From CAWGXG01 sp963826505 (GTDB lineage Bacteria; Chloroflexota; Anaerolineae; Aggregatilineales; Aggregatilineaceae), in contig CAWGXG010000006.1 of assembly GCA_963826505.1 (NCBI GenBank), forward strand, positions 764,578 through 828,577: a DNA stretch of 64,000 nucleotides, read 5' to 3'. A program made the position numbers and the translations under genes. Positions 19,622 to 27,140 of the stretch are shown here, piece by piece. The notes below the pieces were generated by a model that saw nothing but the letters and a program-made list of their open reading frames with translations, was not told the DNA's origin and searched no databases. The first letter of the stretch is position 1. Every line of letters begins with the position of its first letter.

Positions 19622-20497
19622 ATGACCCGACAGCAACTTGCTACCGCTCCCGCACTTTCTAGCCCGGCGGCTTACCGCAGAATCAAATGGTCTGTTGTTT
19701 CGTATTATGGTGCGCTCATTTTCCTGTCAATAGTTTGCCTGATCCCGATCATGGTGATGGTGTTGACTTCGCTCAAAACGCAGGTGGAAATTCTGTCCAG
19801 CAAGCCCACCTGGATTTTTCAGCCAACGCTCGCCAATTACAACTATATCTTTGAGAAGCTGTATTTCGAACGCTATCTCAAAAACTCGATTTATGTGGGG
19901 ATTGGTTCGACGGTTATTACTCTGATCACAGCCGGTATGGCTGCTTATGCCCTGGCACGGATGCGTTTTCCGGGCAGGGGGTTGATGGCTCAGACAACCC
20001 TCATAATCCGCATGGTTCCCCCCGCGGTGTTGGCGGTCCCAATCTTTGGGTTGTGGCTGGAATGGGGCATCGAAGACGGTCGTAAAGGTTTGATCTTGTT
20101 CTATACCGCGCTCAATTTACCATTCACCATCTGGCTACTGATCGGATTCATCAAACAAATCCCGATCGATCTTGAAGAAGCCGCCATTGTCGATGGGGCA
20201 GGACCATTTCAGGTGTTCTTCCGTATCTTGTTCCCAATTTTGCGTCCGGGATTTGCGGTGGCGGCTATCTTCACCTTCCGTATCGCGTGGAACGAATACA
20301 TTTTGGCGCTCATTCTGACCAATCGCGTCACCCGCACTTTGCCGGTAGCTACGACCTTGTTCTTAACCGATGAGGGGGTTCAATGGGGCCGGATCATGGC
20401 GATGGGTACACTAATCGTCATCCCTCCGCTGATTTTGACCTTCTTCTCCGCACGTCAGATTATTGCCGGGTTGTCTGCCGGTGCGGTGAAAGGATAA
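19622..20497 (+). CDS. ABC sugar transporter permease 2 (MalG type)
   Basis: A 291-residue inner-membrane permease with six membrane segments. The EAA loop reads IDLEEAAIVDGAGPFQVFFR and the family-typical C-terminus is RQIIAGLSAGAVKG. It starts two bases after the stop of permease 1, so the genes are translationally linked. No ATPase is encoded in either arm; a shared ATPase elsewhere is expected. The copy in the inverted arm differs by at least one residue (MVMVL here, MVMVM there). Confidence 0.92.
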   Translation: MTRQQLATAPALSSPAAYRRIKWSVVSYYGALIFLSIVCLIPIMVMVLTSLKTQVEILSSKPTWIFQPTLANYNYIFEKLYFERYLKNSIYVGIGSTVITLITAGMAAYALARMRFPGRGLMAQTTLIIRMVPPAVLAVPIFGLWLEWGIEDGRKGLILFYTALNLPFTIWLLIGFIKQIPIDLEEAAIVDGAGPFQVFFRILFPILRPGFAVAAIFTFRIAWNEYILALILTNRVTRTLPVATTLFLTDEGVQWGRIMAMGTLIVIPPLILTFFSARQIIAGLSAGAVKG

Positions 20498-20504
20498 GTT
20501 GACG

Positions 20505-21179
20505 ATGACTATACCTATGTTGCAAATGGCATTGGACACCTTCGATCTGCCCTCAGCACTCGGACCTTTACAAAAAGCGCATCGTCATATTGATGTGATT
20601 GAAGTAGGGACGATCTTGTGCCTATCCGAGGGGATGCACGCGCTGCGCATTATCCGGAGCCTGTTTCCTGAGAAAACGATTCTGGCCGATGTGCGCATTG
20701 CCGAAGCAGGCAGCATGATTGCCAAAATGTGTTTTGAGGCGGGCGCAGATTGGGTCTCGGTGGTGAGTGGTGCCTCGATGACGACGGTACAAGTCGTATT
20801 ACAGGTCGCGCAAGAACACGGCGGAGATGTCCAGATCGAACTTTCGGAGGGATGGACGTGGGAACAAGCACGCCAGTGGCGAGATATCGGGATTCGACAG
20901 GTGATCACCCATCGCAGCCGGGACGCCGAAGTGAAAGGCACGTTGACCTGGTCCGAAATGGATTTCGACACCATTCGCAAACTAGCTGACATGGGGTTTC
21001 AGGTCACAGTGACAGGTGGCGTGAATGCGGAGGAGATACCTCTGTTTGCTGGAGTGCCGGTCTACATTTTTATCGCTGGGCGTGCCATTCTCGGCGCGAA
21101 TGATCCTGCACAAGCCGCCGCGCACTTCCAGGCCGCTATTGCCCAAACATTCACCATACACCAGAAAAGCACATCATGA
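20505..21179 (+). CDS. ulaD: 3-keto-L-gulonate-6-phosphate decarboxylase-like protein (UlaD-like)
   Basis: TIM-barrel member of the orotidine-monophosphate-decarboxylase superfamily, predicted to convert 3-keto-L-gulonate 6-phosphate to L-xylulose 5-phosphate. Counting from ATG 20505, residues line up with E. coli UlaD: D11, E33, D62, E112, H136 and R139 are all present. Two catalytic positions differ: K64 is Arg and D67 is Glu (ILADVRIAEAGS). These are conservative but unusual, and activity could be changed. The stop overlaps the start of ulaE. A TTG at 20499 is an alternative start. The other arm differs at one residue (T to M after VKG). Confidence 0.87.
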   Translation: MTIPMLQMALDTFDLPSALGPLQKAHRHIDVIEVGTILCLSEGMHALRIIRSLFPEKTILADVRIAEAGSMIAKMCFEAGADWVSVVSGASMTTVQVVLQVAQEHGGDVQIELSEGWTWEQARQWRDIGIRQVITHRSRDAEVKGTLTWSEMDFDTIRKLADMGFQVTVTGGVNAEEIPLFAGVPVYIFIAGRAILGANDPAQAAAHFQAAIAQTFTIHQKSTS

Positions 21180-22036
21180 AAACACTACCGCTTGGTATCT
21201 ATGAAAAGGCTTTGCCCTACGATGTGGATTGGCACCAACGCCTTGTATTGGCGGCTGAAACAGGTTTCGATTTTGTCGAGATCTCGTGTGATGAAAGTGA
21301 AGCGCGACAAGCACGCCTGGATTGGTCCGCCAACGAACGCATGGAATTGCGCCGGGCCATCGCTGAAAGCGGTACCCCGTTATTGACCATGTGTCTGAGT
21401 GCTCATCGTCGTTTGGCGCTTGGCAGTGCGTCGCCAACGATCCGGCAGCAGGGGCTTGACCTATTCCATAAGGCGATTGATTTTGCCGCCGATATTGGCA
21501 TCCGCATGATTCAGATCGCTGGGTACTATGCTTACTACGAAGACGCCGACAGAGGAACCGAAATGCGCTACCTTGAGGGCCTGCAAACCGGGCTAGAGTG
21601 GGCCAGCAAAGCGGGCGTTATGTTGGGCGTGGAAACCATGGAAGGCAACAACGTCGTGGATTCCATCACGCGCGCCATGTATTTTGTGCATCTACTGAAC
21701 TCGCCCTGGTTCCAGATTTACCCGGACCTCGGCAACATTGCCGCGCATGGGTTCGATTTGTTGACCGAGCTGGAACGCGGGCGCGGGCATATCGTTGGCA
21801 TCCATGTGAAAAACTCGCGACCCGGTGAGCCTCGCCGCGTGCCGTTTGGGGAGGGTGTTGTCCCGTTTGTGGACGCATTCCGTAAGTTAGCCAGTATGGA
21901 TTTTAACGGTCCAGTGATGATCGAGATGTGGAATGATGACTCGCCTGATGCGATGCAGATCATTCAGCAAGCACGTCAATGGATCGTGGCAAAAATGATC
22001 GAAGCCGGTTTGATAGCCCAGGCGAAAGCAGCATGA
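21176..22036 (+). CDS. ulaE: L-xylulose-5-phosphate 3-epimerase (UlaE-like)
   Basis: TIM-barrel sugar-phosphate epimerase of the AP-endonuclease-2-like fold, predicted to convert L-xylulose 5-phosphate to L-ribulose 5-phosphate. Visible family text: PLGIYEKALP, FDFVEISCDESEARQARLDW, MIQIAGYYAYYE, GVETMEGNNV and PDLGNIAAHG. In this arm the usual HVKD motif is HVKN (N213); the inverted arm keeps Asp, so this is an arm-specific change close to the metal site. Length 286 is normal. The start overlaps ulaD and the stop overlaps the ulaF remnant, both by four bases. Confidence 0.92.
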   Translation: MKTLPLGIYEKALPYDVDWHQRLVLAAETGFDFVEISCDESEARQARLDWSANERMELRRAIAESGTPLLTMCLSAHRRLALGSASPTIRQQGLDLFHKAIDFAADIGIRMIQIAGYYAYYEDADRGTEMRYLEGLQTGLEWASKAGVMLGVETMEGNNVVDSITRAMYFVHLLNSPWFQIYPDLGNIAAHGFDLLTELERGRGHIVGIHVKNSRPGEPRRVPFGEGVVPFVDAFRKLASMDFNGPVMIEMWNDDSPDAMQIIQQARQWIVAKMIEAGLIAQAKAA

Positions 22037-22679
22037 TATTAAAGACTTTACGCGAGGAAGTTTGGCGGGCCAATATCGAATTGTTGAAATATGGGTTGGT
22101 AACGTGGACAAGTGGCAACGTCATCGGGCGCGATCCCGAAAGCGGGCTGGACGTGATCAAACCTGGCGAGGTCATGGTTGAGAACTTGACGCCGGAAGAT
22201 AGGGAGATCGTGGGCCCCGAAAGCTAATTGATGGAAGGCGATCTAGGCCCGTATACTGATACAGCATCCCATGTGTATGTCTATAAACACCGCGACGACA
22301 TGATGGGGTTGTTCACATTCATTCTAATCATGCGCCAGCCTTCGCGGGGGTTGCTATGTAATTTCGTTGTATCTGACTTCAATTGCCGATGAGTTTGGTA
22401 GGCGATTTTGCGAGGTGACGACACACGGGTTGGTGGGGGGAGTTTGCTGTGATTTGGCGTTTCTCCGATAGCCTCGATGAAATAGCATGGCTTTTCACAG
22501 TTAGCTCCCGCCTCGGAAAAACGCCGAAATCCGCCGTAATGGTCGAAGATATGGCCAAACCGTCCTGGCTCGCGATGCAAATCGGGCAGCCCCAAGAACT
22601 CACGGCTGGAGAAATCGCAGCCACCTGTGATCGGTATCAGAATCGGTATGGGATATTTAAGCGCAGCCGAAAGGAATAG
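22033..22679 (+). pseudogene. ulaF: L-ribulose-5-phosphate 4-epimerase (UlaF/AraD-like), degenerate
   Basis: The N-terminal 65 residues are good class II aldolase/epimerase sequence (ILKTLREEVWRANIELLKYG, VTWTSGNVIGRDPESGL), then a stop after VGPES. Further pieces follow in other frames: a TASHVYVYKHRDDMMG-like part that held the metal histidines, and VEDMAKPSWLAMQIGQPQEL near the end. Intervening sequence is lost or scrambled, so no active enzyme can be made. Its loss removes the step to D-xylulose 5-phosphate. The same wreck is in the other arm, so it predates the duplication. Confidence 0.85.
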
Positions 22680-22782
22680 ATGTCAGGTGGACTGGACGGT
22701 GCGATAATGCGAAGACTGAATCCCCTTGACAGCCAAGAAGAACGTAATGATTGAAGCTGTTGTGTTGATATAGACGGTTTAT

Positions 22783-22798
22783 TGACCGGTACCGGTCA
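22783..22798 (+). promoter_or_regulatory. perfect 16-base palindrome upstream of the sugar kinase
   Basis: TGACCGGTACCGGTCA is a perfect palindrome 58 bases before the kinase start, typical in size for a LacI- or GntR-type operator. It suggests the kinase-rpiB pair has its own control. The only LacI relative nearby is the C-terminal remnant at 14630-14870. Same site in the inverted arm at 55444-55459. Confidence 0.5.
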
Positions 22799-22855
22799 GT
22801 CTGGGATAAAGTCAGGAAGTAATCCTGGAACATCACACTAACTTGAGGAAATACC

Positions 22856-23815
22856 ATGACTCGATTTGCTGTTACCACGCTTGGTGAAGGCCAGCTACGT
22901 TACAGTGTGCCGGTAGGAACACGGCTCGAAATGGTGTCGCAGTTGGATGTCCACGTTACAGGTACGGAAGCCAATGTGACCTGTTTACTCTCGCGCCTTG
23001 GTTGGCGCTGCGGATGGGTGAGCAGCCTGCCGGATACACCGCTTGGTCGCCGGGTTAGCAACGAGTTTCGCTTTGCAGGGCTTGATTTGGATGCGGTTAT
23101 CTGGTCCAAATCTCACCGTCTTGCTACCTATTATGTAGAATATGCAAATCCGCCGAGGACGACCCAGGTTCTCTATGATCGCAGCAATACATGTTTCACC
23201 AATTTAACGCGGGAGCAGATTGATTGGGATTATCTGTTGGATACCCGGTTGTTGCACCTTTCGGGGTTGAGTGTGCCGTTATCTAGCTCCATTCGTGAAA
23301 TCATTATTGAAGCAATGGAGCGCGCAAAAGCTAAGAATATTCCCATAAGCTTTGATATGAATTTTCGCAAAAACCTATGGTCACCCGAAGAAGCGGCCAA
23401 AATGGTTAAGCCGTTGATCGCGGACGTTGACCTGCTGTTCTTCGCGCGGAGTGATGCGCAGCGTATGTTTGGCTTCGGGGGTACACCCCGAGAAATCGTA
23501 CAACAATTGGCGGACCTGACGTCTGCCGGACATATTATCAGCTCTTTGTCGCACGAGGGGTTGATCGGATGGGATCGGCAGCAATATTTCTACCAAGCTG
23601 CTCGCGAAGTAGGGATCGTTGACCGCATTGGCGCGGGGGACGCCATGGTGGCAGGCGTATTGCATGGTTGGCTAAATGGGGATTTTGCCAAGGGCATCCG
23701 CTACGGCGTATTGACCGCTGCCCTAGCATTGAGCCAATACGGTGATCAAGTGCTGGTAACCCGTGAAGAACTGGACGAAATGCTTGATAGCCAGGGAACT
23801 GATATTGCTCGGTGA
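22856..23815 (+). CDS. PfkB-family sugar kinase (KDG-kinase-like)
   Basis: Ribokinase-fold kinase of 319 residues. The C-terminal anion-hole motif GAGDAM is at about residue 259 and carries the catalytic Asp. DMNFRKNLW in the middle is typical of 2-keto-3-deoxygluconate kinases, and an N-terminal GxNxxx-like segment (HVTGTEANVTCLLSRLG) is the substrate side. In known ula operons no kinase is needed because the PTS phosphorylates ascorbate. Here it may phosphorylate the imported sugar acid or lactone. The alternative is a KDG-type role unrelated to ascorbate. Start ATG 22856 follows TTGAGGAAAT. Confidence 0.9.
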   Translation: MTRFAVTTLGEGQLRYSVPVGTRLEMVSQLDVHVTGTEANVTCLLSRLGWRCGWVSSLPDTPLGRRVSNEFRFAGLDLDAVIWSKSHRLATYYVEYANPPRTTQVLYDRSNTCFTNLTREQIDWDYLLDTRLLHLSGLSVPLSSSIREIIIEAMERAKAKNIPISFDMNFRKNLWSPEEAAKMVKPLIADVDLLFFARSDAQRMFGFGGTPREIVQQLADLTSAGHIISSLSHEGLIGWDRQQYFYQAAREVGIVDRIGAGDAMVAGVLHGWLNGDFAKGIRYGVLTAALALSQYGDQVLVTREELDEMLDSQGTDIAR

Positions 23816-23829
23816 AATGAGAGAGTGAG

Positions 23830-24285
23830 ATGAAAATTGCTGTTGGATCTGATCATGCGGGCTTCTTGCTTAAGGAGACCCTGGTTGAGCATCTCACAAT
23901 GCAGGGCTGTGAAATTGTTGATTTAGGCACGGACAGCCCGGACCAAGCCGTTGATTATCCTGATTTTGCCAGCGCTGTAGCGCAAGCTGTCGCCAATCAA
24001 GAGGCCAATCGAGGAATTGTGGTCTGTGGCAGCGGAGTTGGAGCCAGCATCGCCGCCAACAAGATCAAAGGGGTTTACGCCGGGTTATGCCATGATACCT
24101 ATTCCGCTCATCAAGGGGTTGAGCACGATAACATGAATGTGTTGTGCATGGGCAGTCGCGTCATCGGAGCCGCGTTAGCTGCTGCAATTGTTGATTTCTT
24201 TGTTAAGGCACAATTTGAGACACATGAAGAACGGTTTGTGAAGCGACATCAAAAAGTGCTTGCTATCGAGACAGAGATGCTTTAA
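23830..24285 (+). CDS. rpiB: ribose-5-phosphate isomerase B family protein
   Basis: A 151-residue RpiB/LacAB-type isomerase interconverting an aldose and a ketose phosphate, probably ribose and ribulose 5-phosphate. MKIAVGSDHAGFLLK is the family start, CGSGVGASIAANKIKG (catalytic Cys near 66) the core, and HDTYSAHQGVEHDNMNVLCMGSRVIG the phosphate-side text. GAGAGTGAG before ATG 23830 is a plausible ribosome site. It lies 14 bases after the kinase and ends the cluster, directly before the IS1182-like element. This copy is intact; the inverted one has a 2-base deletion. Confidence 0.93.
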   Translation: MKIAVGSDHAGFLLKETLVEHLTMQGCEIVDLGTDSPDQAVDYPDFASAVAQAVANQEANRGIVVCGSGVGASIAANKIKGVYAGLCHDTYSAHQGVEHDNMNVLCMGSRVIGAALAAAIVDFFVKAQFETHEERFVKRHQKVLAIETEML

Positions 24286-24291
24286 TTGTAG

Positions 24292-26101
24292 GTACACCCC
24301 GAACAAAGGATACCGTTGGCGAACTGGATTAGGCAGCAAATGCATGAAGTTTGGCGAAAGCTGAAGAGCGAGTTTGAGTTGGACGGTCAGCCGCGAGCCA
24401 ATGCAACGCACGCATGATATTCATCACGGTCGCGGTGAGCACTTGTTGTAAATGGGACTTGGCCAAGCCAAGGTAGCGAGCTTGCCGGATATCGAAAGCA
24501 CGAACGCCTTGAGAAATAGTTCCTTCAACTCCAGCTCGACGGGCATATTGTTCAGCGAAATCATCCGTTTTTTCACGTTCGCGAGCCTTGAGCAATGTAT
24601 CATGAAGTATCTTCGGGCGGACCGTGATCCCGCGGCGAGGAGGGTTTGATCGAGTACATTGCGTTTGGAAAGAACAGACGCGACAGGTGTGCTTGCTGAA
24701 CTTAATCTGGATGACAGGTTTGCCACGACTGCTTAACGCAGGCAACCAGTGCAGGCTGGTTTGGCCAGCTGGGCAAGTGGCTTGTTGCGCCTCCCAATCA
24801 ATCACGAAATCATAGAGTGAAAAGCCCTGGTCCTCACGAGCTTGCCATCCGGTATCTGAGCGCATTGGTCCGAGCAGGTCAATCCCATAATCGCGTTGAC
24901 CAGTTACAATGGCTTGTGCGCTCATATAGCCACAGTCAACAATATGGACAGTGGGCAAACAATCTTTGGTCTGTAAGGCTTGGTGAGTTGAGGTAGTCAT
25001 CCCACTGTCTTGCGTGGTTGCCACGGTGGTGTCAACATGGGTGATGAGACGTGGTTGGTCCAGATCACACGTTTCGGTGAGATGAACTTTGTAGCCGACC
25101 CAAGCGGTACTGCGTTTTTGCGAAAACCGAGCAGCTGGATCATAGGGTGTACGAATGGCTTGAGCGGCGGCGGGCACTTCTTTAGCAGTCCGCCACCGTA
25201 ACTGACCGTTCTCAGCCCAGGTGTAGTTCTGTAACCAAACTAACCACAGTGTCCGAACAGCCGGTAACTCACGCAGCCAAAATAAGTTGTGTTCTTGCCA
25301 AAGCGCGGTTAATAAAGCCAATCCATCGGCACCGACCACCATCGCATGGGCTTCGCGCTCCGTTTCTTTGGTCGGAAGATGGTAATCGCTCACACGGGGA
25401 CCATATCGCTCAACCCAGTCGAGTGTCGTGTGGTCTCTGGTCCATTCCGGGGCGGCCACGGCTAACGTATTCAGTGCCGCCCGCAGTGTTTCACCCACCA
25501 ACTCTAACCGATTGAGGGTTCGAATCGCCGCCAGCACTTCCGTCGAATCAGTGCGTTGCATCCCACGCTTTTTGATGAGCCCCTTCGCTCGACACAACTC
25601 CAATACCCGGTTGAAGATCTGTGCTTCGGCTCCATGCTTCACTAATCGCCCGCGAAACTCGCTCAACACACTGTAGTGAAAGCCGGTATCGGTCAATTCC
25701 AAACACAGCAGATATTTCCAGTCAAGGCGCGTACGGACTGCTTCTGCAGCTTGCCGATCTGATAGCCCTTCCGCAAATTGCAGCAATAACACCAAACACA
25801 ACCGCATCGGTGACAAGGCAGGTTGACCTTCAATTGAAAACAAATCAGCAAAATCCTGATCCCCGAACAAGGTTCCGAAGGTCTCATACCAGTGCATGTA
25901 CAGATTTCCTTTGGGAAAAATCTCCCACGCTACACGGGCTGTTTCTTCGGGTACGAGGTATTCAATTCTGGGCGGTAAGGACATGCTGTATTTCCTTCGC
26001 AGTGATAGTTCTAGACGCGACTTCCGTCCATCCTATCCCTTTTTCTTCTCTCAAGTCAACTGAATCCAGTTCGCCAACGGTATCCTTTACTCGGGGTGTA
26101 C
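24292..26101. mobile_element. complete IS1182-like insertion sequence
   Basis: The ends at 24292-24330 and 26063-26101 are inverted copies, 37 of 39 identical. They share GTACACCCCGA, then (after a 2-base difference) AAAGGATACCGTTGGCG and AACTGGATT. The element of about 1.8 kb holds one transposase on the minus strand. The outermost four bases on both sides are GTAC, so they may be target rather than element (palindromic target site); no longer flanking duplication is present. The left end touches the duplicated ula arm, and the right end interrupts a small gene. Confidence 0.85.
24329..25984 (-). CDS. IS1182-family transposase
   Basis: A 551-residue DDE transposase. The N-terminal domain has SPMRLCLVLLLQFAEGLSDR, the catalytic segments TDSTEVLAAIRTLNR, HVDTTVATTQDSGMTTS with VDCGYMSA, and the late RRAGVEGTISQGVRAFDIRQ carry the acidic triad, and a cysteine cluster (CRVCSFQTQC) precedes the last. 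Length is typical of IS1182. It looks intact, so the element may still be active. Base composition is not obviously different from its surroundings. Confidence 0.93.
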   Translation of the reverse strand: MSLPPRIEYLVPEETARVAWEIFPKGNLYMHWYETFGTLFGDQDFADLFSIEGQPALSPMRLCLVLLLQFAEGLSDRQAAEAVRTRLDWKYLLCLELTDTGFHYSVLSEFRGRLVKHGAEAQIFNRVLELCRAKGLIKKRGMQRTDSTEVLAAIRTLNRLELVGETLRAALNTLAVAAPEWTRDHTTLDWVERYGPRVSDYHLPTKETEREAHAMVVGADGLALLTALWQEHNLFWLRELPAVRTLWLVWLQNYTWAENGQLRWRTAKEVPAAAQAIRTPYDPAARFSQKRSTAWVGYKVHLTETCDLDQPRLITHVDTTVATTQDSGMTTSTHQALQTKDCLPTVHIVDCGYMSAQAIVTGQRDYGIDLLGPMRSDTGWQAREDQGFSLYDFVIDWEAQQATCPAGQTSLHWLPALSSRGKPVIQIKFSKHTCRVCSFQTQCTRSNPPRRGITVRPKILHDTLLKAREREKTDDFAEQYARRAGVEGTISQGVRAFDIRQARYLGLAKSHLQQVLTATVMNIMRALHWLAADRPTQTRSSAFAKLHAFAA

Positions 26102-26195
26102 TGCCCTTCAGTTTCTCGATCTCGACGTCGATGGCGCGTATCTGCTCGTCGACACTGCGCTGGTAATCCGCCTGGATGGTGTGCTGTCGGGTCAT
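26102..26195 (-). pseudogene. small coiled-coil gene cut by the IS1182-like element
   Basis: From ATG 26195 the frame reads MTRQHTIQADYQRSVDEQIR, then AIDVEIEKLKGSTP, before running into the IS end. The heptad-like spacing suggests a short coiled coil. The rest of the gene is not found beyond the IS, because there the duplicated arm begins. This shows that the IS end is also a rearrangement junction. Family unknown. Confidence 0.5.
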
Positions 26196-26237
26196 GATAA
26201 TGATTACCTCTTCGTGTCTATCCCCCTCGCGACCGAG

Positions 26238-27140
26238 TCATACGTCAGCCAGCCGCTTACGGGCAGCCGTCAGCGTTTGCTGCGAGCGCAGAATATCCTG
26301 CCAGGGATCGGGCTTGTGACCCAACCGCCGGAAGATATTCTCCAAGGTGTATTTCTGGGGATGCATGTCATTCTGTTTCATTTCCTCCCATTCCAATGGG
26401 GTTGCGACAGGCGCGCCGGGTTTGGCGCGCACGGCATAAGGAGCCACGCCGGTATGGGCGTATGAATTGCGCAGGATATCCAGAAAAACGCGATTGCCGC
26501 GCTTATGCTTGCGCTGTTCGGTGGTGAACCGATCCGGTTGGCGCTCCACGAGTTGATCGGCCACAACCTGCGCGAAGTCACGCACGGCGTCAAAGGTCTC
26601 GCCGCGTTCTAGAGGAATGACGATGTGGTATCCCTCCGAGCCGCTGGTCATCACGAAGGACGTTAGATCGAGGTCGCTCAGGAAAGCGCGCACCTCCAGC
26701 GCCGCCTGACGCACGTCGTCACTGGCGCTGCCATAGGGGTCCAGATCGATGATCATCCGGTCGGGCTCATTCAGCCTGTCCGTGCGACTCAGCCAGATGT
26801 GCGGGGTGATGCACGCCTGGTTCGCCAGGTAGATCAGGGTCGCGGCGTTGTTGCACACCACGTGGGTAACCTCGCCGTCTTCTTTCGCGACGGTAACGCG
26901 CTCGATCCACGCCGGAAAGTAATCGGAAATCTGCTGCTGGTAAAACCCCTCGCCGCCAATCCCATCCGGAAAGCGATGCATCGTCACCGGGCGATCCTTC
27001 AGGTGGGGCAGCATACTATCCGCCACGCGCGCGTAATAGTCGATCAGGTCACCTTTGGTCAGCCCGGCCCCTGGAAAGAAAATCTTGTCCTGATGGGAAA
27101 ACTCGACGGTATGCGACCCGATGGTCAGTGTGCCTGTCAT
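26238..27140 (-). CDS. LigD-type polymerase/primase domain protein (NHEJ)
   Basis: Archaeo-eukaryotic-primase-like polymerase of bacterial non-homologous end joining, about 300 residues, as a stand-alone protein. It shows VEFSHQDKIFFPGAGLTKGD, the metal motif IIDLDPYG near residue 133, TSGSEGYHIVIPL, RKHKRGNRVFLDILRN and the family C-terminus with AVRAKPGAPVATPLEWEE. Start ATG 27140 overlaps the ligase stop by four bases; the frame is open further upstream inside the ligase gene only. It fills gaps and adds (ribo)nucleotides at broken ends. No Ku gene is in the window. Confidence 0.93.
   Translation of the reverse strand: MTGTLTIGSHTVEFSHQDKIFFPGAGLTKGDLIDYYARVADSMLPHLKDRPVTMHRFPDGIGGEGFYQQQISDYFPAWIERVTVAKEDGEVTHVVCNNAATLIYLANQACITPHIWLSRTDRLNEPDRMIIDLDPYGSASDDVRQAALEVRAFLSDLDLTSFVMTSGSEGYHIVIPLERGETFDAVRDFAQVVADQLVERQPDRFTTEQRKHKRGNRVFLDILRNSYAHTGVAPYAVRAKPGAPVATPLEWEEMKQNDMHPQKYTLENIFRRLGHKPDPWQDILRSQQTLTAARKRLADV

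Larger units (their letters stand above)
14239..24308 (+). repeat. left arm of a ~10 kb inverted repeat (ula-type cluster)
   Basis: This segment recurs inverted at 53936-64000. Positions in the two arms add to 78239 at the outer end and 78244 at the inner end, so the right arm is 5 bases shorter. The differences I located are -1 net in the first permease, -2 in ulaF and -2 in rpiB, plus scattered substitutions. The inner end coincides with the terminal repeat of the IS1182-like element. The outer end lies just beside the leader region of the BTAD-STAND-WD40 pseudogene; the true outer boundary cannot be fixed because the other arm runs out of the window. Confidence 0.95.

Noticed and set aside
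14239..24308. Composite transposon bounded by two copies of one insertion sequence
   Set aside because: The outer end has only an N-terminal transposase remnant and the inner end an unrelated IS1182-like element (or MITE); there are no matching IS copies on both sides of an arm.
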